Shown: piece by piece, positions 34,974 through 45,954 of the stretch
Layout: each line of letters starts with the position of its first letter
Position numbering within the stretch: position 1 is the first letter of the stretch
Assembly: GCF_900094555.1 (NCBI RefSeq)
Contig: NZ_FMAC01000004.1
Span: 558,001 to 622,000, forward strand
Direction of reading: 5' to 3'
DNA: 64,000 bases
Source of the DNA: Martinezella hainanensis
GTDB taxonomy: Bacteria; Pseudomonadota; Alphaproteobacteria; Rhizobiales; Rhizobiaceae
Notes under the pieces: generated by a model
What the model saw: the letters and a program-made list of their open reading frames with translations, nothing else
The model's database searches: none
What the model was told of the DNA's origin: nothing
Made by a program: the position numbers and the translations under genes

Positions 34974-35008
34974 AAAAAGGCTTGTCCGGAAATGATCCGT
35001 GCAAGCCT
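34974..35008 (-). terminator. Rho-independent terminator of rpmB
   Basis: On the minus strand AGGCTTG (35002-35008) pairs with CAAGCCT (34978-34984), with an inner partial pairing, followed by TTTTT. It lies 35 bases past the rpmB stop and separates it from the yhhQ gene. Confidence 0.8.
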
Positions 35009-35042
35009 CTTAGCCGGTAATGATATCGCGAAGCGCTAGTGC

Positions 35043-35342
35043 TTAGGCAGCAACAGCAGCTTCGGCAGACTTCTTGACGATCTGACGACGCAGCAGGCGA
35101 GCGCGCATGCTGAGTTCGTTTTCGCTTGCCTTGATAAGGAAAGCATCGAGACCACCGCGATGTTCAACCGAGCGAAGCGCTGCAGCGGAAACGCGCAGAC
35201 GATAGCGCTGGCCGAGAACGTCGGAGATCAGCGTGACCTGGCAGAGGTTCGGCAGGAACCGACGCTTGGTCTTGTTGTTGGCGTGGCTGACATTGTTGCC
35301 CACGAGGACGGCCTTGCCGGTCAATTCGCACATGCGGGACAT
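35043..35342 (-). CDS. rpmB: 50S ribosomal protein L28
   Basis: This 99-residue protein is a typical alphaproteobacterial L28. The start is [33 protein letters not shown], with the conserved [14 protein letters not shown] segment; the usual L28 CELTGK motif is intact. It is a structural protein of the large ribosomal subunit. Monocistronic, with its own terminator; divergent from the DUF3108 gene. Confidence 0.97.
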   Translation of the reverse strand: MSRMCELTGKAVLVGNNVSHANNKTKRRFLPNLCQVTLISDVLGQRYRLRVSAAALRSVEHRGGLDAFLIKASENELSMRARLLRRQIVKKSAEAAVAA

Positions 35343-35579
35343 GGTACACCTACTTTTGTTTTTCTAGGCCATCGGATAGTCATCTCGGGCAAAGCCCGGC
35401 ACGCAATCCAATAGGCCGTAATTGGAAAGTTGCGGTTCTATAGTCAGAGAGGCCGGCCGCGTCAAGCCAAACCTTGTGTTTTCCCGCAATTCCGTCAAAA
35501 AGCTGCTGTTGTCTGGCGCTCGCAGCAGGCGAGCAAAGCGACTATATAACTTGCCTGATCCTCGTTGAAGGCCTTGATC

Positions 35580-36356
35580 ATGGTTCAAATTCGGAAGTGG
35601 CTTATTATTTCAGCTATCGTTGCGTCGGTGCCGTCAATGGCTCTGGCCGATGTGCTGCGGCATGAAACGCGCTATCGCGTTTCGCTGGCCGGCCTGCCGA
35701 TCGCAAGAGCCGATTTCAAGACCGAAGTCACCGGCAAACAGTTTACCATTCGCGGCGATATCACCTCTGCCGGCCTTGCCGATCTCGTGACGTCCATCGA
35801 CGCGCGGACCGATGTGACCGGCGTCGTCAACGACAGCAAGCTGCAGGCAACGCACTACACGCTCTTCTACAAGAGTGGCAAGAGAGAGCGCACCTATGAT
35901 GTCGCCTATGCCAACGGCAATGTGACGTCGAACACGATCACGCCTGAACCGAAGCGCCCGGACACCTGGGTTCCCCTTACGGAAGCGGACCTGAAGGCGG
36001 TGCTCGATCCGATATCCGGCATGATCTTTCCGATCACGCCGAGCCTCAACCTCTGCAACCAGACGCTGGCTGTCTTCGACGGCGAGATGCGCATGGATCT
36101 GAAATTGTCGCCGAAGGGGTCGCATCCCTTCTCGACCGATGGCTTCAAGGGCAAGACCATCGCCTGCGCTGTGCGCTTCACGCCGAAGAGCGGCTATAAG
36201 AGCACGCGCAAGGACTATCTCTATCTCGCCAAGAGCGACAATATGGAGATCTGGTTTGCCAAGGCCGATGCCATGAATGTCTATGCCCCGGTCTATGTCC
36301 GCATCCCGACGCAATACGGGACGGTGACGATCACGGCCGTAAAATACGGCAGCTAG
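35580..36356 (+). CDS. DUF3108 family exported protein
   Basis: This 258-residue protein starts at ATG 35580 with GAAGG upstream. A signal peptide covers about residues 1-23 (IISAIVASVPSMALA). The rest matches the DUF3108 pattern: HETRYRVSLAGLPIARADFKTEV, then beta-rich strands with two Cys (LNLCNQTLAVFDG, KTIACAVRF). It is expected in the periplasm; function unknown, with a lipocalin-like or LolA-like beta sheet possible. No operon partner. Confidence 0.78.
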   Translation: MVQIRKWLIISAIVASVPSMALADVLRHETRYRVSLAGLPIARADFKTEVTGKQFTIRGDITSAGLADLVTSIDARTDVTGVVNDSKLQATHYTLFYKSGKRERTYDVAYANGNVTSNTITPEPKRPDTWVPLTEADLKAVLDPISGMIFPITPSLNLCNQTLAVFDGEMRMDLKLSPKGSHPFSTDGFKGKTIACAVRFTPKSGYKSTRKDYLYLAKSDNMEIWFAKADAMNVYAPVYVRIPTQYGTVTITAVKYGS

Positions 36357-36408
36357 CCCCGTCAACCGCTTCGCGGAATCACTTGACGGTTCTCGCTGTT
36401 GTTCTTAC

Positions 36409-36452
36409 GCAATTCCAGATGGAAAATTGTTGTGCATTTTTCCTGGAATTGC
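36409..36452. repeat. 44-bp imperfect palindrome, copy 2 of the repeat at 11128
   Basis: Arms GCAATTCCAG (36409-36418) and CTGGAATTGC (36443-36452) are perfect inverted repeats; an inner GGAAAA/TTTTCC extends the stem. Flanks TTAC and TTTAG resemble those of copy 1 at 11128-11170. It lies 45 bases upstream of the EamA gene. Confidence 0.75.
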
Positions 36453-36496
36453 TTTAGCGGGCCGGGGATGTCCGCGATAACGAACTGGGGGCAGGG

Positions 36497-37396
36497 GTGA
36501 AATTTCGCGCGACGCTGACGGGCTTTTCGGCCATTCTGATGTGGTCGTTTCTGGCGCTCTTGACCGTCGCCTCCGGCAAGATGCCGCCATTTCAGTTGCT
36601 CGCCATCTGCTTTGCTATCGGCAGCATTCCGGGCATCGTCGTCCTCCTGCTCAAACCCGAGCGCCTGCAGCTGCTGCGCCAACCCGCCAAGGTCTGGATA
36701 ACAGGCATTGCTGGCCTGTTCGGCTACCACTTCCTCTATTTCACCGCGTTGCGCCATGCGCCGGCGGTGGAGGCAGGGCTGATCGCCTATCTCTGGCCGT
36801 TGCTGATCGTCGTCGGCTCCGCGCTGCTGCCTGGCGAGCGGCTGCGCTGGTATCACATCCTGGGCGCCTTGATGGGGCTGGCGGGCACGGTTCTGATCGT
36901 CGGTCGCAATGGATTCCATTTCGAGGGCGCCTATGCCGTCGGCTATGGCGCGGCCTTCCTCTGCGCCTTCACCTGGTCCGGCTATTCGCTGATCACGCGC
37001 CGTTTCGAGGCCGTTTCCACCGACGTTGTCACCATCTTCTGCCTCGTGACGTCGATTCTTTCCCTTTTCTGCCATCTTGGCCTGGAGGAAACCATCTGGC
37101 CGGAGAACACGGCGCAGTGGATCGCGGTACTGGGCCTTGGCCTCTTTCCGGTCGGGGCTGCGTTCTATGCCTGGGACTACGGCGTCAAGAACGGCGATAT
37201 CCAGATTCTCGGCGCAGCAAGCTATGCTGCGCCGCTGCTGTCGACGCTCATCCTCACGCTGTTCGGCTTTGCGGAGCCGAGCTGGGGCATTGCGCTTGCT
37301 TGCCTGCTCGTGACCGGTGGGGCGGTACTGGCCGCCCATCGCATGATCCTGCGTCGGGACGATGCAGTGCCGACGCAGGTGGAAGCGGCGGAATAG
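36497..37396 (+). CDS. EamA family (DMT) transporter
   Basis: This is a 299-residue integral membrane protein with a GTG start after GCAGGG. About ten hydrophobic segments form two EamA repeats (GFSAILMWSFLALLTVAS..., and GYGAAFLCAFTWSGYSLITRRF...). Drug/metabolite transporter family; the WSxxxLLxxxSGKMPPFQL opening resembles YddG-like aromatic amino acid exporters, but the substrate is not provable here. Confidence 0.82.
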   Translation: MKFRATLTGFSAILMWSFLALLTVASGKMPPFQLLAICFAIGSIPGIVVLLLKPERLQLLRQPAKVWITGIAGLFGYHFLYFTALRHAPAVEAGLIAYLWPLLIVVGSALLPGERLRWYHILGALMGLAGTVLIVGRNGFHFEGAYAVGYGAAFLCAFTWSGYSLITRRFEAVSTDVVTIFCLVTSILSLFCHLGLEETIWPENTAQWIAVLGLGLFPVGAAFYAWDYGVKNGDIQILGAASYAAPLLSTLILTLFGFAEPSWGIALACLLVTGGAVLAAHRMILRRDDAVPTQVEAAE

Positions 37397-37417
37397 CTCC
37401 GCCGCAATCGCTGTCGT

Positions 37418-38644
<1,227 letters not shown>

Positions 38645-38710
38645 TCAAGACTGCCGCTGCGCGCCGTCTGGTCGCATCCTGCGTGATGTCAATGAAAGGC
38701 AAAAAGAGGT

Positions 38711-39136
38711 TCAGTCTGAGATCGGCTTCCAGTCTGGCGGCGCCATCTCGAAGCTTGAAAATTCGAAACCGGGCGCGACCGTGCAGCCGACGAGCGTGAA
38801 TTCGCCGAGGCTTTCGGCCGATTGCCACCAATTGGCGGGAATGATCGCTTGCGGGCGCTCGCCCTTCGCCAGATCCATGCCTAGCACGAGCCTTTCACTG
38901 CCCTTGCCGTCGGCGGAGCGATGCAGGGCGAGAGGCGCGCCGGCATAATAATGCCAGACTTCGGCGGCATCGTGGACCCGGTGCCAGTGCGAGCGCTCGC
39001 CCGCCTCCAGCAGATAGTAGATCGCGGTGGAATGGCCACGCGCGCCGCCATTTGCGTCGCGAAACGTCTGCACGTACCAGCCGCCTTCCGGATGCCGCTG
39101 CATGGAAAGCGTCTCGATGATTTCCTTTGCCTGCAT
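38711..39136 (-). CDS. Cupin family protein (DUF985/cupin_5)
   Basis: The protein has 141 residues. Family segments are HPEGGWYVQTFRD, STAIYYLLEAGERSHWHRV, AEVWHYYAGAPL, IPANWWQSAESLGEFTLVGCTVAPGFEF; this is the cupin_5 fold. The biochemical role is not established. Its ATG overlaps the gloB stop by one base, so it is cotranscribed with gloB. Confidence 0.85.
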   Translation of the reverse strand: MQAKEIIETLSMQRHPEGGWYVQTFRDANGGARGHSTAIYYLLEAGERSHWHRVHDAAEVWHYYAGAPLALHRSADGKGSERLVLGMDLAKGERPQAIIPANWWQSAESLGEFTLVGCTVAPGFEFSSFEMAPPDWKPISD

Positions 39137-39906
39137 CAGAAATTGTCCTTGCGCTTGCGGATCTCGGCGAAGACCTCGTCATTGCTGCGGCTTTCCATCA
39201 GCAGGTGGCGGCGGATCGACGGATCGGCGGCGCGCAAGAAGGGGTTGGTTTCCTTCTCCAGCGCCAGCGTCGTCGGAATGGTGAACTTACCCCCCGCCCT
39301 TAATGCCTCGATATCGGCGGCGCGCGCCTTCAGCCGCTCGTTGTCGGGATCGATGGTCAGCGCGAAGCGGGCGTTGGAGAGCGTGTATTCATGGCCGAAA
39401 TAGACGGCCGTTTCGTCCGGCAGCACGGCGAGCTTCTGCAGCGACGCCCACATATCCGCTGCCGGCCGTTCGAACAGGCGGCCGCAGCCAAGCGCAAACA
39501 GCGTATCGGCGGCAAAAAGCAGCTTGTCGTCGGCAAAGTGATAGCAGACGTGGCCGGCAGTGTGGCCGGGCGTTTCGATGACATTGACCGTATGGCCGGC
39601 GAACTCGAACGTATCGCCATCGCCGACGGCGCGATCGAGGCCGGGAATGGCGACGGCCTCGTTGATCGGGCCGATGATCTCGCAGCCGAACTGCTCCTTC
39701 AGCGCCAGATTGCCCTCGACGTGATCGGTGTGATGATGGGTCGTCAGGATGTGGCTGATCGTCCAGCCGCGCCGATCGGCCGCCTTCAGGACCGCATCTG
39801 CCTCCGGAGCGTCGATCGATGCCGTCAATCCGGTTTCCGGATCGTGGACCAAGACGCCGAAATTGTCGGAACGGCAGATAAAAATCTCTAATTCCAATGG
39901 TTTCAT
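39136..39906 (-). CDS. gloB: Hydroxyacylglutathione hydrolase (glyoxalase II)
   Basis: This 256-residue enzyme hydrolyses S-lactoylglutathione to lactate and glutathione, the last step of methylglyoxal detoxification. The metallo-beta-lactamase metal motif is THHHTDH (H57, H59, D61, H62), with further ligands in [14 protein letters not shown], and FGHEYT. The C-terminal R-K-R-K-D-NF end is like other GloB. It overlaps the cupin gene and is divergent from the methyltransferase gene. Confidence 0.94.
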   Translation of the reverse strand: MKPLELEIFICRSDNFGVLVHDPETGLTASIDAPEADAVLKAADRRGWTISHILTTHHHTDHVEGNLALKEQFGCEIIGPINEAVAIPGLDRAVGDGDTFEFAGHTVNVIETPGHTAGHVCYHFADDKLLFAADTLFALGCGRLFERPAADMWASLQKLAVLPDETAVYFGHEYTLSNARFALTIDPDNERLKARAADIEALRAGGKFTIPTTLALEKETNPFLRAADPSIRRHLLMESRSNDEVFAEIRKRKDNF

Positions 39907-39995
39907 GATCGAAATCGTCCTCGTCTTTTACGTTGATGGAGAATGTAAGCCGTTCGGCCTTGAAGTCCAACGCTCGGCTGATAACATTTGTTTCG

Positions 39996-40739
39996 ATGCA
40001 CGCCGATATTGTCGATCTCCGCCAGTTTTATCATTCCGAGCTCGGTCGCTTGGCGGAGCAGTCGATCGCCATGGCGTTGTCCTCCATCTGGGCGCGGATG
40101 CCGGAAGAGCGGCTTGTCGGCCTCGGCTATGCCGTTCCCTATCTCGATCGCTTCCGCGCCGATACCGAGCGCACCTTCGCCTTCATGCCGGCGGGGCAGG
40201 GAGCGGTGAACTGGCCGATGGGTTCGGCCTCGTCGACGGCGCTGATCTTCGATGAAGAGCTTCCTCTGCCGGATAGTTCGATCGACCGGGTGCTGATGGT
40301 GCATTCGCTGGAATTCGCCGAAAGCCCGCGGGAGACGCTGAAGGAGCTCTGGCGTGTGCTGGCGCCGGGCGGGCGGCTTGTCATCGCCGTGCCGAACCGT
40401 CGTGGTGTCTGGGCGCGCATGGAGCACACGCCCTTCGGCTCCGGCCGGCCCTATTCGCGCGGCCAGCTTACGTCGCTGCTGCGTGAAACCAATTTCACGC
40501 CGGGTGCGACCGCAGAAGCACTCTTCTTCCCACCTTCCAAACTGCGCACGGTGCTGCGGCTGCGCCGCGCCTTCGAGCGGGTCGGCCGCACCCTTTGGCC
40601 GGCATTTTCGGGCGTCATCATCGTCGAGGCGCAGAAACGGCTTTATCAGGGCCTGCCCGTTGCTGTTCGCGCCTCGCGTCGTGTCTTCGTGCCGGTTCTA
40701 GCGCCGCGCGGCATACCGACGACGCGCGACGGCACCTGA
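39996..40739 (+). CDS. SAM-dependent methyltransferase (class I, UbiE-like fold)
   Basis: The protein is 247 residues if started at MHADIVDLRQFY; an ATG at 39936 would add 20 residues, and neither has a clear ribosome site. It has an odd glycine-poor motif I region (VGLGYAVPYLDRF), but the later motifs are clear: LPLPDSSIDRVLMVHSLEFAESPRETLKELWRVLAPGGRLVIAVPNRRG. This matches the Methyltransf_11 core. The substrate is unknown. It is divergent from gloB, a pairing often seen in rhizobia. Confidence 0.8.
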   Translation: MHADIVDLRQFYHSELGRLAEQSIAMALSSIWARMPEERLVGLGYAVPYLDRFRADTERTFAFMPAGQGAVNWPMGSASSTALIFDEELPLPDSSIDRVLMVHSLEFAESPRETLKELWRVLAPGGRLVIAVPNRRGVWARMEHTPFGSGRPYSRGQLTSLLRETNFTPGATAEALFFPPSKLRTVLRLRRAFERVGRTLWPAFSGVIIVEAQKRLYQGLPVAVRASRRVFVPVLAPRGIPTTRDGT

Positions 40740-40779
40740 TGCTTTCGCCGTCGCGTCACACTCGACAAATTTGTTAATC

Positions 40780-40791
40780 CGCATTAATGCG
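40780..40791. promoter_or_regulatory. 12-bp perfect palindrome ahead of hisC-tyrC
   Basis: CGCATTAATGCG lies 50 bases before the hisC start in a short intergenic region. It could be a repressor site, but single short palindromes occur by chance; no second copy was seen. Confidence 0.25.
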
Positions 40792-40840
40792 ACGGGGTGT
40801 CATAAACCGGAATTTTCCGGTCTTTCCCAAGGTCGATCCC

Positions 40841-41950
40841 ATGAGCATGGAAATGAGCAAGCCCGTCCCGCGTCCCGGCATTCTCGATATAGCCGCCTAT
40901 GTGCCGGGCAAGGAGCATGCGCCGGGCGTTGCGCGCGTGTTCAAGCTCTCCTCGAATGAGACGCCGCTTGGCGCCAGCCCCAAGGCCATCGAAGCCTTCC
41001 GCGGTGCTGCCGAACATCTCGAACGCTATCCGGATGGACAGGCCAAGGAATTGCGCCAGGCGATCGCCGATGTGCATGGGCTGAATGTGGCCAATATTCT
41101 TTGCGGAGCCGGCTCGGACGAGCTGCTCGGCCTGCTCTGCCACACCTATCTCGACACCGGTGACGAAGGCATCATCACGGAGCACGGCTTCCTGGTCTAT
41201 AAAATCCAGATCATGGCGGCCGGCGCGACGCCCGTGACGGTCAAGGAAAAGGATTGCACCGTCGATGTCGACGCGATCCTGGCCGCCGTCACGGAGAAGA
41301 CCAAGATGGTCTTCATTGCCAACCCCGCCAATCCCACCGGAACTTATGTGCCGGTCAGCGAGATCCGCCGTCTGCAGGCGAGCCTGCCGAAGCATGTCAT
41401 CCTCGTGCTCGACGCGGCCTATGCGGAATATGTCCGTCGCAACGACTATGAGGCCGGCCTTGAGCTCGTTTCGGCAAACCAGAACGTCGTCATGACCCGT
41501 ACCTTCTCGAAGGTCTATGGTCTGGCGGCCCTTCGCATCGGCTGGATGTATGGTCCGGTCGATATCGTCGATGCGATCAACCGCGTGCGTGCTCCGTTCA
41601 ATCTGAACAGCGCCGCCATCGCGGCTGGGGCGGCCGCCATTCGCGATCAAGCCTTCACCGAGAAGGCCGTAGCGCACAATACGCTCTGGATCGGGAAGAT
41701 GACGGCTGCGCTCGAGGCTCTCGGCCTCAAGGTAACGCCGTCGGTTGCGAATTTCGTGCTGATCCATTTCCCTGACAGCGACGGCAAGCGCGCTGCGGAG
41801 GCGGACGATTTCCTGACGAGCCGCGGCTATATCCTGCGTGCCGTCCGAGCCTATGGCTTCCCGAACTCGTTGCGCTTGAGCATCGGCACCGAAGAGGCCA
41901 ATCTCGGCGTCATCGACGCTCTGACCGAATTTACGGGACGCAAGGCATGA
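40841..41950 (+). CDS. hisC: Histidinol-phosphate aminotransferase
   Basis: This 369-residue PLP aminotransferase of fold type I. The start at 40841 (MSMEMSKP) follows AAGG; the earlier frame is upstream sequence. Motifs: [19 protein letters not shown], the cofactor segment [11 protein letters not shown], and the PLP lysine in [17 protein letters not shown]. The C-terminal [11 protein letters not shown] is typical. HisC may also transaminate aromatic substrates, and the coupling by four overlapping bases to tyrC supports a role in tyrosine/phenylalanine synthesis; it could be a second HisC copy. Confidence 0.92.
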   Translation: MSMEMSKPVPRPGILDIAAYVPGKEHAPGVARVFKLSSNETPLGASPKAIEAFRGAAEHLERYPDGQAKELRQAIADVHGLNVANILCGAGSDELLGLLCHTYLDTGDEGIITEHGFLVYKIQIMAAGATPVTVKEKDCTVDVDAILAAVTEKTKMVFIANPANPTGTYVPVSEIRRLQASLPKHVILVLDAAYAEYVRRNDYEAGLELVSANQNVVMTRTFSKVYGLAALRIGWMYGPVDIVDAINRVRAPFNLNSAAIAAGAAAIRDQAFTEKAVAHNTLWIGKMTAALEALGLKVTPSVANFVLIHFPDSDGKRAAEADDFLTSRGYILRAVRAYGFPNSLRLSIGTEEANLGVIDALTEFTGRKA

Positions 41951-42876
41951 GCAACATCCAGTTCGACCGCATCGCATTGATCGGTATCGGCCTTATCGGC
42001 TCCTCCATCGCCCACGATATCAAGCGACTCGGGCTTGCCAAGGAAGTGGTGATCTCGACGCGCAGCGCCGAGACGCTGAAGCGCGCCGAAGAGCTGAAGC
42101 TCGGCGACCGTTACACGCCATCTTCGGCCGAAGCGGTCAAGGATGCCGATCTCATCATCGTCTCGGTGCCTGTGGGAGCCTCGGAGAGCGTCGCCAAGGA
42201 AATCGCCGCACATTTGAAGCCGGGCGCCATCGTCACCGATGTCGGCTCGACCAAGGCCTCGGTCATCGCGCAGATGCAGCCGCATATGCCCTCCAACGTG
42301 CATTTCATTCCGGGCCATCCTCTGGCGGGTACGGAAAAGTCCGGCCCGGATGCAGGCTTTCCAGGTCTCTTCAAGGGACGCTGGTGCATCTTCACACCCG
42401 TTCCCGGCACGGACGAAGCAGCGATCAAGACGCTTCGCGGCTTCTGGGAAACTTTGGGCTCCCGCGTCGACGAAATGGACCCAGAGCATCACGACAAGGT
42501 CCTGGCGATCGTCTCGCATCTGCCGCACCTGATCGCCTATAACATCGTCGGTACCGCCGACGATCTGGAGACGGTGACCGAGTCGGAAGTCATCAAATAT
42601 TCCGCTTCCGGCTTCCGCGACTTCACGCGCCTTGCCGCATCCGATCCGACCATGTGGCGCGACGTCTGCCTGCACAATCGCGATGCGATCCTGGAGATGC
42701 TGTCGCGCTTCTCGGAGGATCTGGCGTCGTTGCAGCGCGCGATACGTTGGGGGGACGGCGACAAGATCTTCGAACTGTTCACCCGTACGCGCGCCATTCG
42801 CCGCTCGATCGTCGAAGCCGGCCAGGACGTCGACGTGCCTGATTTCGGCCGTCACGCGCTGGATGCGAAGGAATAG
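41947..42876 (+). CDS. tyrC: Prephenate/arogenate dehydrogenase
   Basis: This 309-residue NAD(P)-dependent enzyme of tyrosine synthesis. The N-terminal Rossmann motif is [14 protein letters not shown]; the catalytic-domain motif is [16 protein letters not shown], where the family's active-site His lies, and [23 protein letters not shown]. No ACT or TyrR domain follows. The ATG overlaps the hisC stop, so both make one operon. Whether prephenate or arogenate is preferred cannot be read from sequence. Confidence 0.93.
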   Translation: MSNIQFDRIALIGIGLIGSSIAHDIKRLGLAKEVVISTRSAETLKRAEELKLGDRYTPSSAEAVKDADLIIVSVPVGASESVAKEIAAHLKPGAIVTDVGSTKASVIAQMQPHMPSNVHFIPGHPLAGTEKSGPDAGFPGLFKGRWCIFTPVPGTDEAAIKTLRGFWETLGSRVDEMDPEHHDKVLAIVSHLPHLIAYNIVGTADDLETVTESEVIKYSASGFRDFTRLAASDPTMWRDVCLHNRDAILEMLSRFSEDLASLQRAIRWGDGDKIFELFTRTRAIRRSIVEAGQDVDVPDFGRHALDAKE

Positions 42877-42903
42877 GCATCCCGACGCAAGGGAGTGGCG
42901 CTC

Positions 42904-43332
42904 ATGATCGTCAGACGCGGGCGCTCCGAAGATCTGCCCTGGCTCATCGAGCACGATGATGCGAGCGAAGCCTGGATCAGCCGTTGCGTCCAGCACGGCG
43001 AATATTTCGTGGCCGAGAAGGATGGCGAGCTCGTCGGCTTTCTGCGCTTCAGCCGCTTCTGGGGCAAAATACCCTATATGGACATGATCCGTGTGCTGCC
43101 GTCGCGCCAGCACGACGGCGTGGGAACAGCCTTGTTCCACGCCTGGGAAACCGCCATGATCGACGAGGGTGCCGAGCATCTGATGACATCGAGCGAATGG
43201 GCGGAGGCTGAGCCGCAGGCATGGCACCGCCGCAACGGCTTCAAGGCCGCCGGTAGCATCGACCTTCGCATCATCCAGCCGAGCCCGGAGATATTCTTCG
43301 TGAAGGATATTTCCGGCACCCGCAAAGAATAG
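42904..43332 (+). CDS. GNAT family N-acetyltransferase
   Basis: This 142-residue protein starts at ATG 42904 because AAGGGAG lies ten bases ahead, while the in-frame GTG at 42895 would be too close. GNAT motif A is DMIRVLPSRQHDGVGTALFHAWE (the RxxGxG/A-type acetyl-CoA loop, here RQHDGVGTA) and the rest fits the fold. Substrate unknown. It is 27 bases after tyrC and convergent with the DUF2125 gene. Confidence 0.8.
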   Translation: MIVRRGRSEDLPWLIEHDDASEAWISRCVQHGEYFVAEKDGELVGFLRFSRFWGKIPYMDMIRVLPSRQHDGVGTALFHAWETAMIDEGAEHLMTSSEWAEAEPQAWHRRNGFKAAGSIDLRIIQPSPEIFFVKDISGTRKE

Positions 43333-43336
43333 GCTC

Positions 43337-44350
43337 TCAGATCGGCGGGATCTTGCCGAGCGGGATGAAGCCGCTGAGCGAGAGGCGGCCACGATCGGCT
43401 GTCAGATCAACCGAGACCTTGTCGCCGCCATTGGCAAGCGCCTTCAGCATCTTCGTCGCCGTCTTGATGATGTTCTTGGCAGCGGGAAGCGTATTGGTCA
43501 GGCTATCGCCCCATGGCCCGATCTGGTTGATCTCCAGCTTGAACTGGCCGGACAGAAAACCCTCATCGTCAAAATTGAAGGGGCCGGAAAGCGTCATGAT
43601 GCGCCCGTCACCGATGTCGATGACCGCTTGATGCAGCACGCCGGCGGTGCCGCGAAGCCCCTCGCGGTCGCTGCCATCGAGCAAGCCGGCCTTGCCAGCC
43701 AGTGTGACGTTGGCGCTCGTCGATGCGGTCGGCAGCGTTTGCGGAAAATCCTTGATCACGGCATTGGCATTTTCGACGCCGATGGCGAGATCCAGGTCAC
43801 TGCCATTCTGGTTGGCATGCATCTCCGTATGGGCAGCGGTGACATTGACGCTCTGGCCGGTGACGGAGGAGACGATGCCGGCTTTCAACCCTTCGATGAC
43901 AGTCTGAGTTTGCGCGACACCGCGGCCCTTGGCAACGAGGTTCGATTGCAGGTCGGTCCATTCGGCCGATACGGTCAGGCCCTCCGTCGTCCGCAATTCT
44001 GCAGGGGATTTCAGGCTCCAGTTGACATGGTTGGGCTGAAAGACGGGTGCGGAGGCGCTGAGCCTGTCGAAATTGGTGGAGACGCCACGCGTCTGGTTGT
44101 CGACCGTGACCGTGTCGCAGGTGAGCCCGATGGAGAAGGGGAAGCCGTTGAAGGCCATGTTCTCGCATTTTCCGGCAACGCCGGCGCTGTTCTGCTGGCC
44201 GAGCGCTTTCAGGACATTGGCCCTGACGAAACTGGTCGCATAGTACCATCCGCCGGTGTAAAGACCGGCCAGGACCACCACCAGCCCCAGAAGGATGAGC
44301 CACAGACGCTTGCCTCGGCCGGTCGTTACGCTCTGGCTTGACGCTGCCAT
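43337..44350 (-). CDS. DUF2125 family membrane-anchored protein
   Basis: This 337-residue protein starts at ATG 44350 with GGAGAAC ahead. One membrane segment at about residues 16-38 (LWLILLGLVVVLAGLYTGGWYYA) anchors a large periplasmic part. The segment KCENMAFNGFPFSIGLTCDTV with two Cys and the repeated beta strands are typical of DUF2125, which resembles AsmA/TamB-like modules. Function unknown. It is divergent from the ChaC-like gene. Confidence 0.82.
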   Translation of the reverse strand: MAASSQSVTTGRGKRLWLILLGLVVVLAGLYTGGWYYATSFVRANVLKALGQQNSAGVAGKCENMAFNGFPFSIGLTCDTVTVDNQTRGVSTNFDRLSASAPVFQPNHVNWSLKSPAELRTTEGLTVSAEWTDLQSNLVAKGRGVAQTQTVIEGLKAGIVSSVTGQSVNVTAAHTEMHANQNGSDLDLAIGVENANAVIKDFPQTLPTASTSANVTLAGKAGLLDGSDREGLRGTAGVLHQAVIDIGDGRIMTLSGPFNFDDEGFLSGQFKLEINQIGPWGDSLTNTLPAAKNIIKTATKMLKALANGGDKVSVDLTADRGRLSLSGFIPLGKIPPI

Positions 44351-44400
44351 GTTGTTCTCCAATGGTTGGACTGAAGCTTCACAGTGATTTGGCGTTGGAT

Positions 44401-44934
44401 ATGGACGAATTTTGGGTGTTTGGCTACGGATCCCTCATGTGGAATCCGGGCTTTGGTTATGACGAGCGGGCCGAGGCTCTGATTTTTGGTTATCGTCGCT
44501 CGCTCTGCGTCCGTTCCTGGGTTCATCGCGGCACGGAAGAAAACCCCGGCCTGGTCCTTGGCCTCGATCGCGGCGGTTCCTGCCGCGGCATGGCCTTTCG
44601 GGTTCCGGCCTCTTCCTGGGATGAAGTGTTGACCTATCTGCGCGAGCGCGAACTCGTGACCAACGTCTATCTGGAAAAGACCCTGCCGATCCGGCTCGCC
44701 GACGGGCGGCGCGTGACCGCCGTCGCCTATGTCGTCGATCGCAACCACAGGCAATATGCCGGTTCGCTGGATGCGGTGGAGGCAGCGCATGTGGTGGAAG
44801 CCGCCATCGGCCGCTCCGGCCCGAACGATGCCTATGTTTTCAATACGCTGACGCATTTGCGCGACATGGGTATTCACGATCATTGGCTCGAGCAGGTCGC
44901 CGGCGAAGTGGAACGGATGCGGAAGGCATCCTGA
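44401..44934 (+). CDS. Gamma-glutamylcyclotransferase (ChaC family)
   Basis: This 177-residue protein has the ChaC core: FGYGSLMWNPGFGYDERAEA, with the YGSL substrate loop, and the family segments RGTEENPGLVLGLDRGGSCRGMAFRV and YLRERELVTNVYLEKTLPIRL with the catalytic-type Glu in RERE. Known ChaC enzymes cleave glutathione to 5-oxoproline and Cys-Gly. The start at MDEFWVF fits the family N-terminus. Confidence 0.9.
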   Translation: MDEFWVFGYGSLMWNPGFGYDERAEALIFGYRRSLCVRSWVHRGTEENPGLVLGLDRGGSCRGMAFRVPASSWDEVLTYLRERELVTNVYLEKTLPIRLADGRRVTAVAYVVDRNHRQYAGSLDAVEAAHVVEAAIGRSGPNDAYVFNTLTHLRDMGIHDHWLEQVAGEVERMRKAS

Positions 44935-44961
44935 GTCCATCTCGTTGCGTCCAGAGTTTTC

Positions 44962-45765
44962 TCAGACTGCGGCGGTAACGGGCTTTGCCTTGGCGATCTC
45001 GGCCAGACGCTGCGCCGCCGTCGGCGGAACCGGCAGGTTCGGGTTGTTGGCGATCGTCTCGACCAGCAGCTCGTCGCTTGCTTTTTCCGTTTCCTCGATC
45101 AGGCGTGCGAAAAAGGCATCCGGGTCCATGCCGGGCTCGATCGGCGGCAGGATGCGTACCTTGATATGGCCGGGATACTTGCGGAAGGTGCGGCGCGGCC
45201 AGAAGAGGCCGGGATGCATGGCAACGGCGACGACGGGGATTCCAAGGTCGCGATACATGCGGGCGATGCCGTATTTATAGACGGGTTCGGCGCCCGGCGG
45301 GCGGCGGGTGCCCTCGGGATAGATGATGAGCTGGCGGCCTGTGGCGAGTTCTTCGCGGGTGCGCTTCAGGACGTCGAACATGACCTTGCCGCGGGCGCTG
45401 CGATCCACCGGGATCATGCGCTGCTTGCCGGCATACCAGCCGAACAATGGTATCCACATCAGCTCGCGCTTCAGGATATAGACCGGATCGTCGAGATAGG
45501 GCAGCAGCGCGAACGTATCCCAGAAGGATTGATGCTTGGGCGCGAAGATGAAGCTGCCCTTGGGGAGATTCTCAAGGCCCTCGATCTCGAAGGTCGTCCC
45601 GACGATCTTCTCCATCAGCCAGGTGCTGGACTTCGCCCATGCCTTGGGGATGGCATAGGCCGCCTTGCGCGGCATCAGGAAATAGATCGGCGTCAACACG
45701 ATCATGCGAATGATCAGATTGGCATAGAAGACTGTATTGAACAGGATCGAACGCAAGATAATCAT
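44962..45765 (-). CDS. 1-acyl-sn-glycerol-3-phosphate acyltransferase (PlsC-like)
   Basis: This 267-residue membrane protein transfers an acyl chain to lysophosphatidate or a related acceptor in phospholipid synthesis. The catalytic HX4D motif is HQSFWD (H78, D83), the acceptor-phosphate motif is YPEGTRR, and VPVVAVAMHPG follows. An N-terminal hydrophobic stretch (about 8-33) anchors it. It may share transcription with the ftsE-ftsX-ydcF genes, but a 189-base gap separates it from ydcF. Confidence 0.88.
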   Translation of the reverse strand: MIILRSILFNTVFYANLIIRMIVLTPIYFLMPRKAAYAIPKAWAKSSTWLMEKIVGTTFEIEGLENLPKGSFIFAPKHQSFWDTFALLPYLDDPVYILKRELMWIPLFGWYAGKQRMIPVDRSARGKVMFDVLKRTREELATGRQLIIYPEGTRRPPGAEPVYKYGIARMYRDLGIPVVAVAMHPGLFWPRRTFRKYPGHIKVRILPPIEPGMDPDAFFARLIEETEKASDELLVETIANNPNLPVPPTAAQRLAEIAKAKPVTAAV

Positions 45766-45954
45766 CGAGGCTTTCCCAACGCACCGGCTTGCGCCGGCAT
45801 CCGAAGGTTTGCCTACACGATTACGGCGTCAATAAAAAGTCGGTGCTTGCGTGCTTTTCGCGTCTTGCATCGCGTCGCGATCTGCAAGATCTGATCTTTG
45901 CGCTTGACGCTTTTGATATCGCGCGAACCGTTACGGAGTTTGGTGTGGCAAGCC

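Noticed and set aside
34927..35042. Possible preQ1 riboswitch ahead of the YhhQ-type transporter
   Set aside because: The hairpin there has the simple stem and T run of the rpmB terminator, and no preQ1 pseudoknot sequence is seen.
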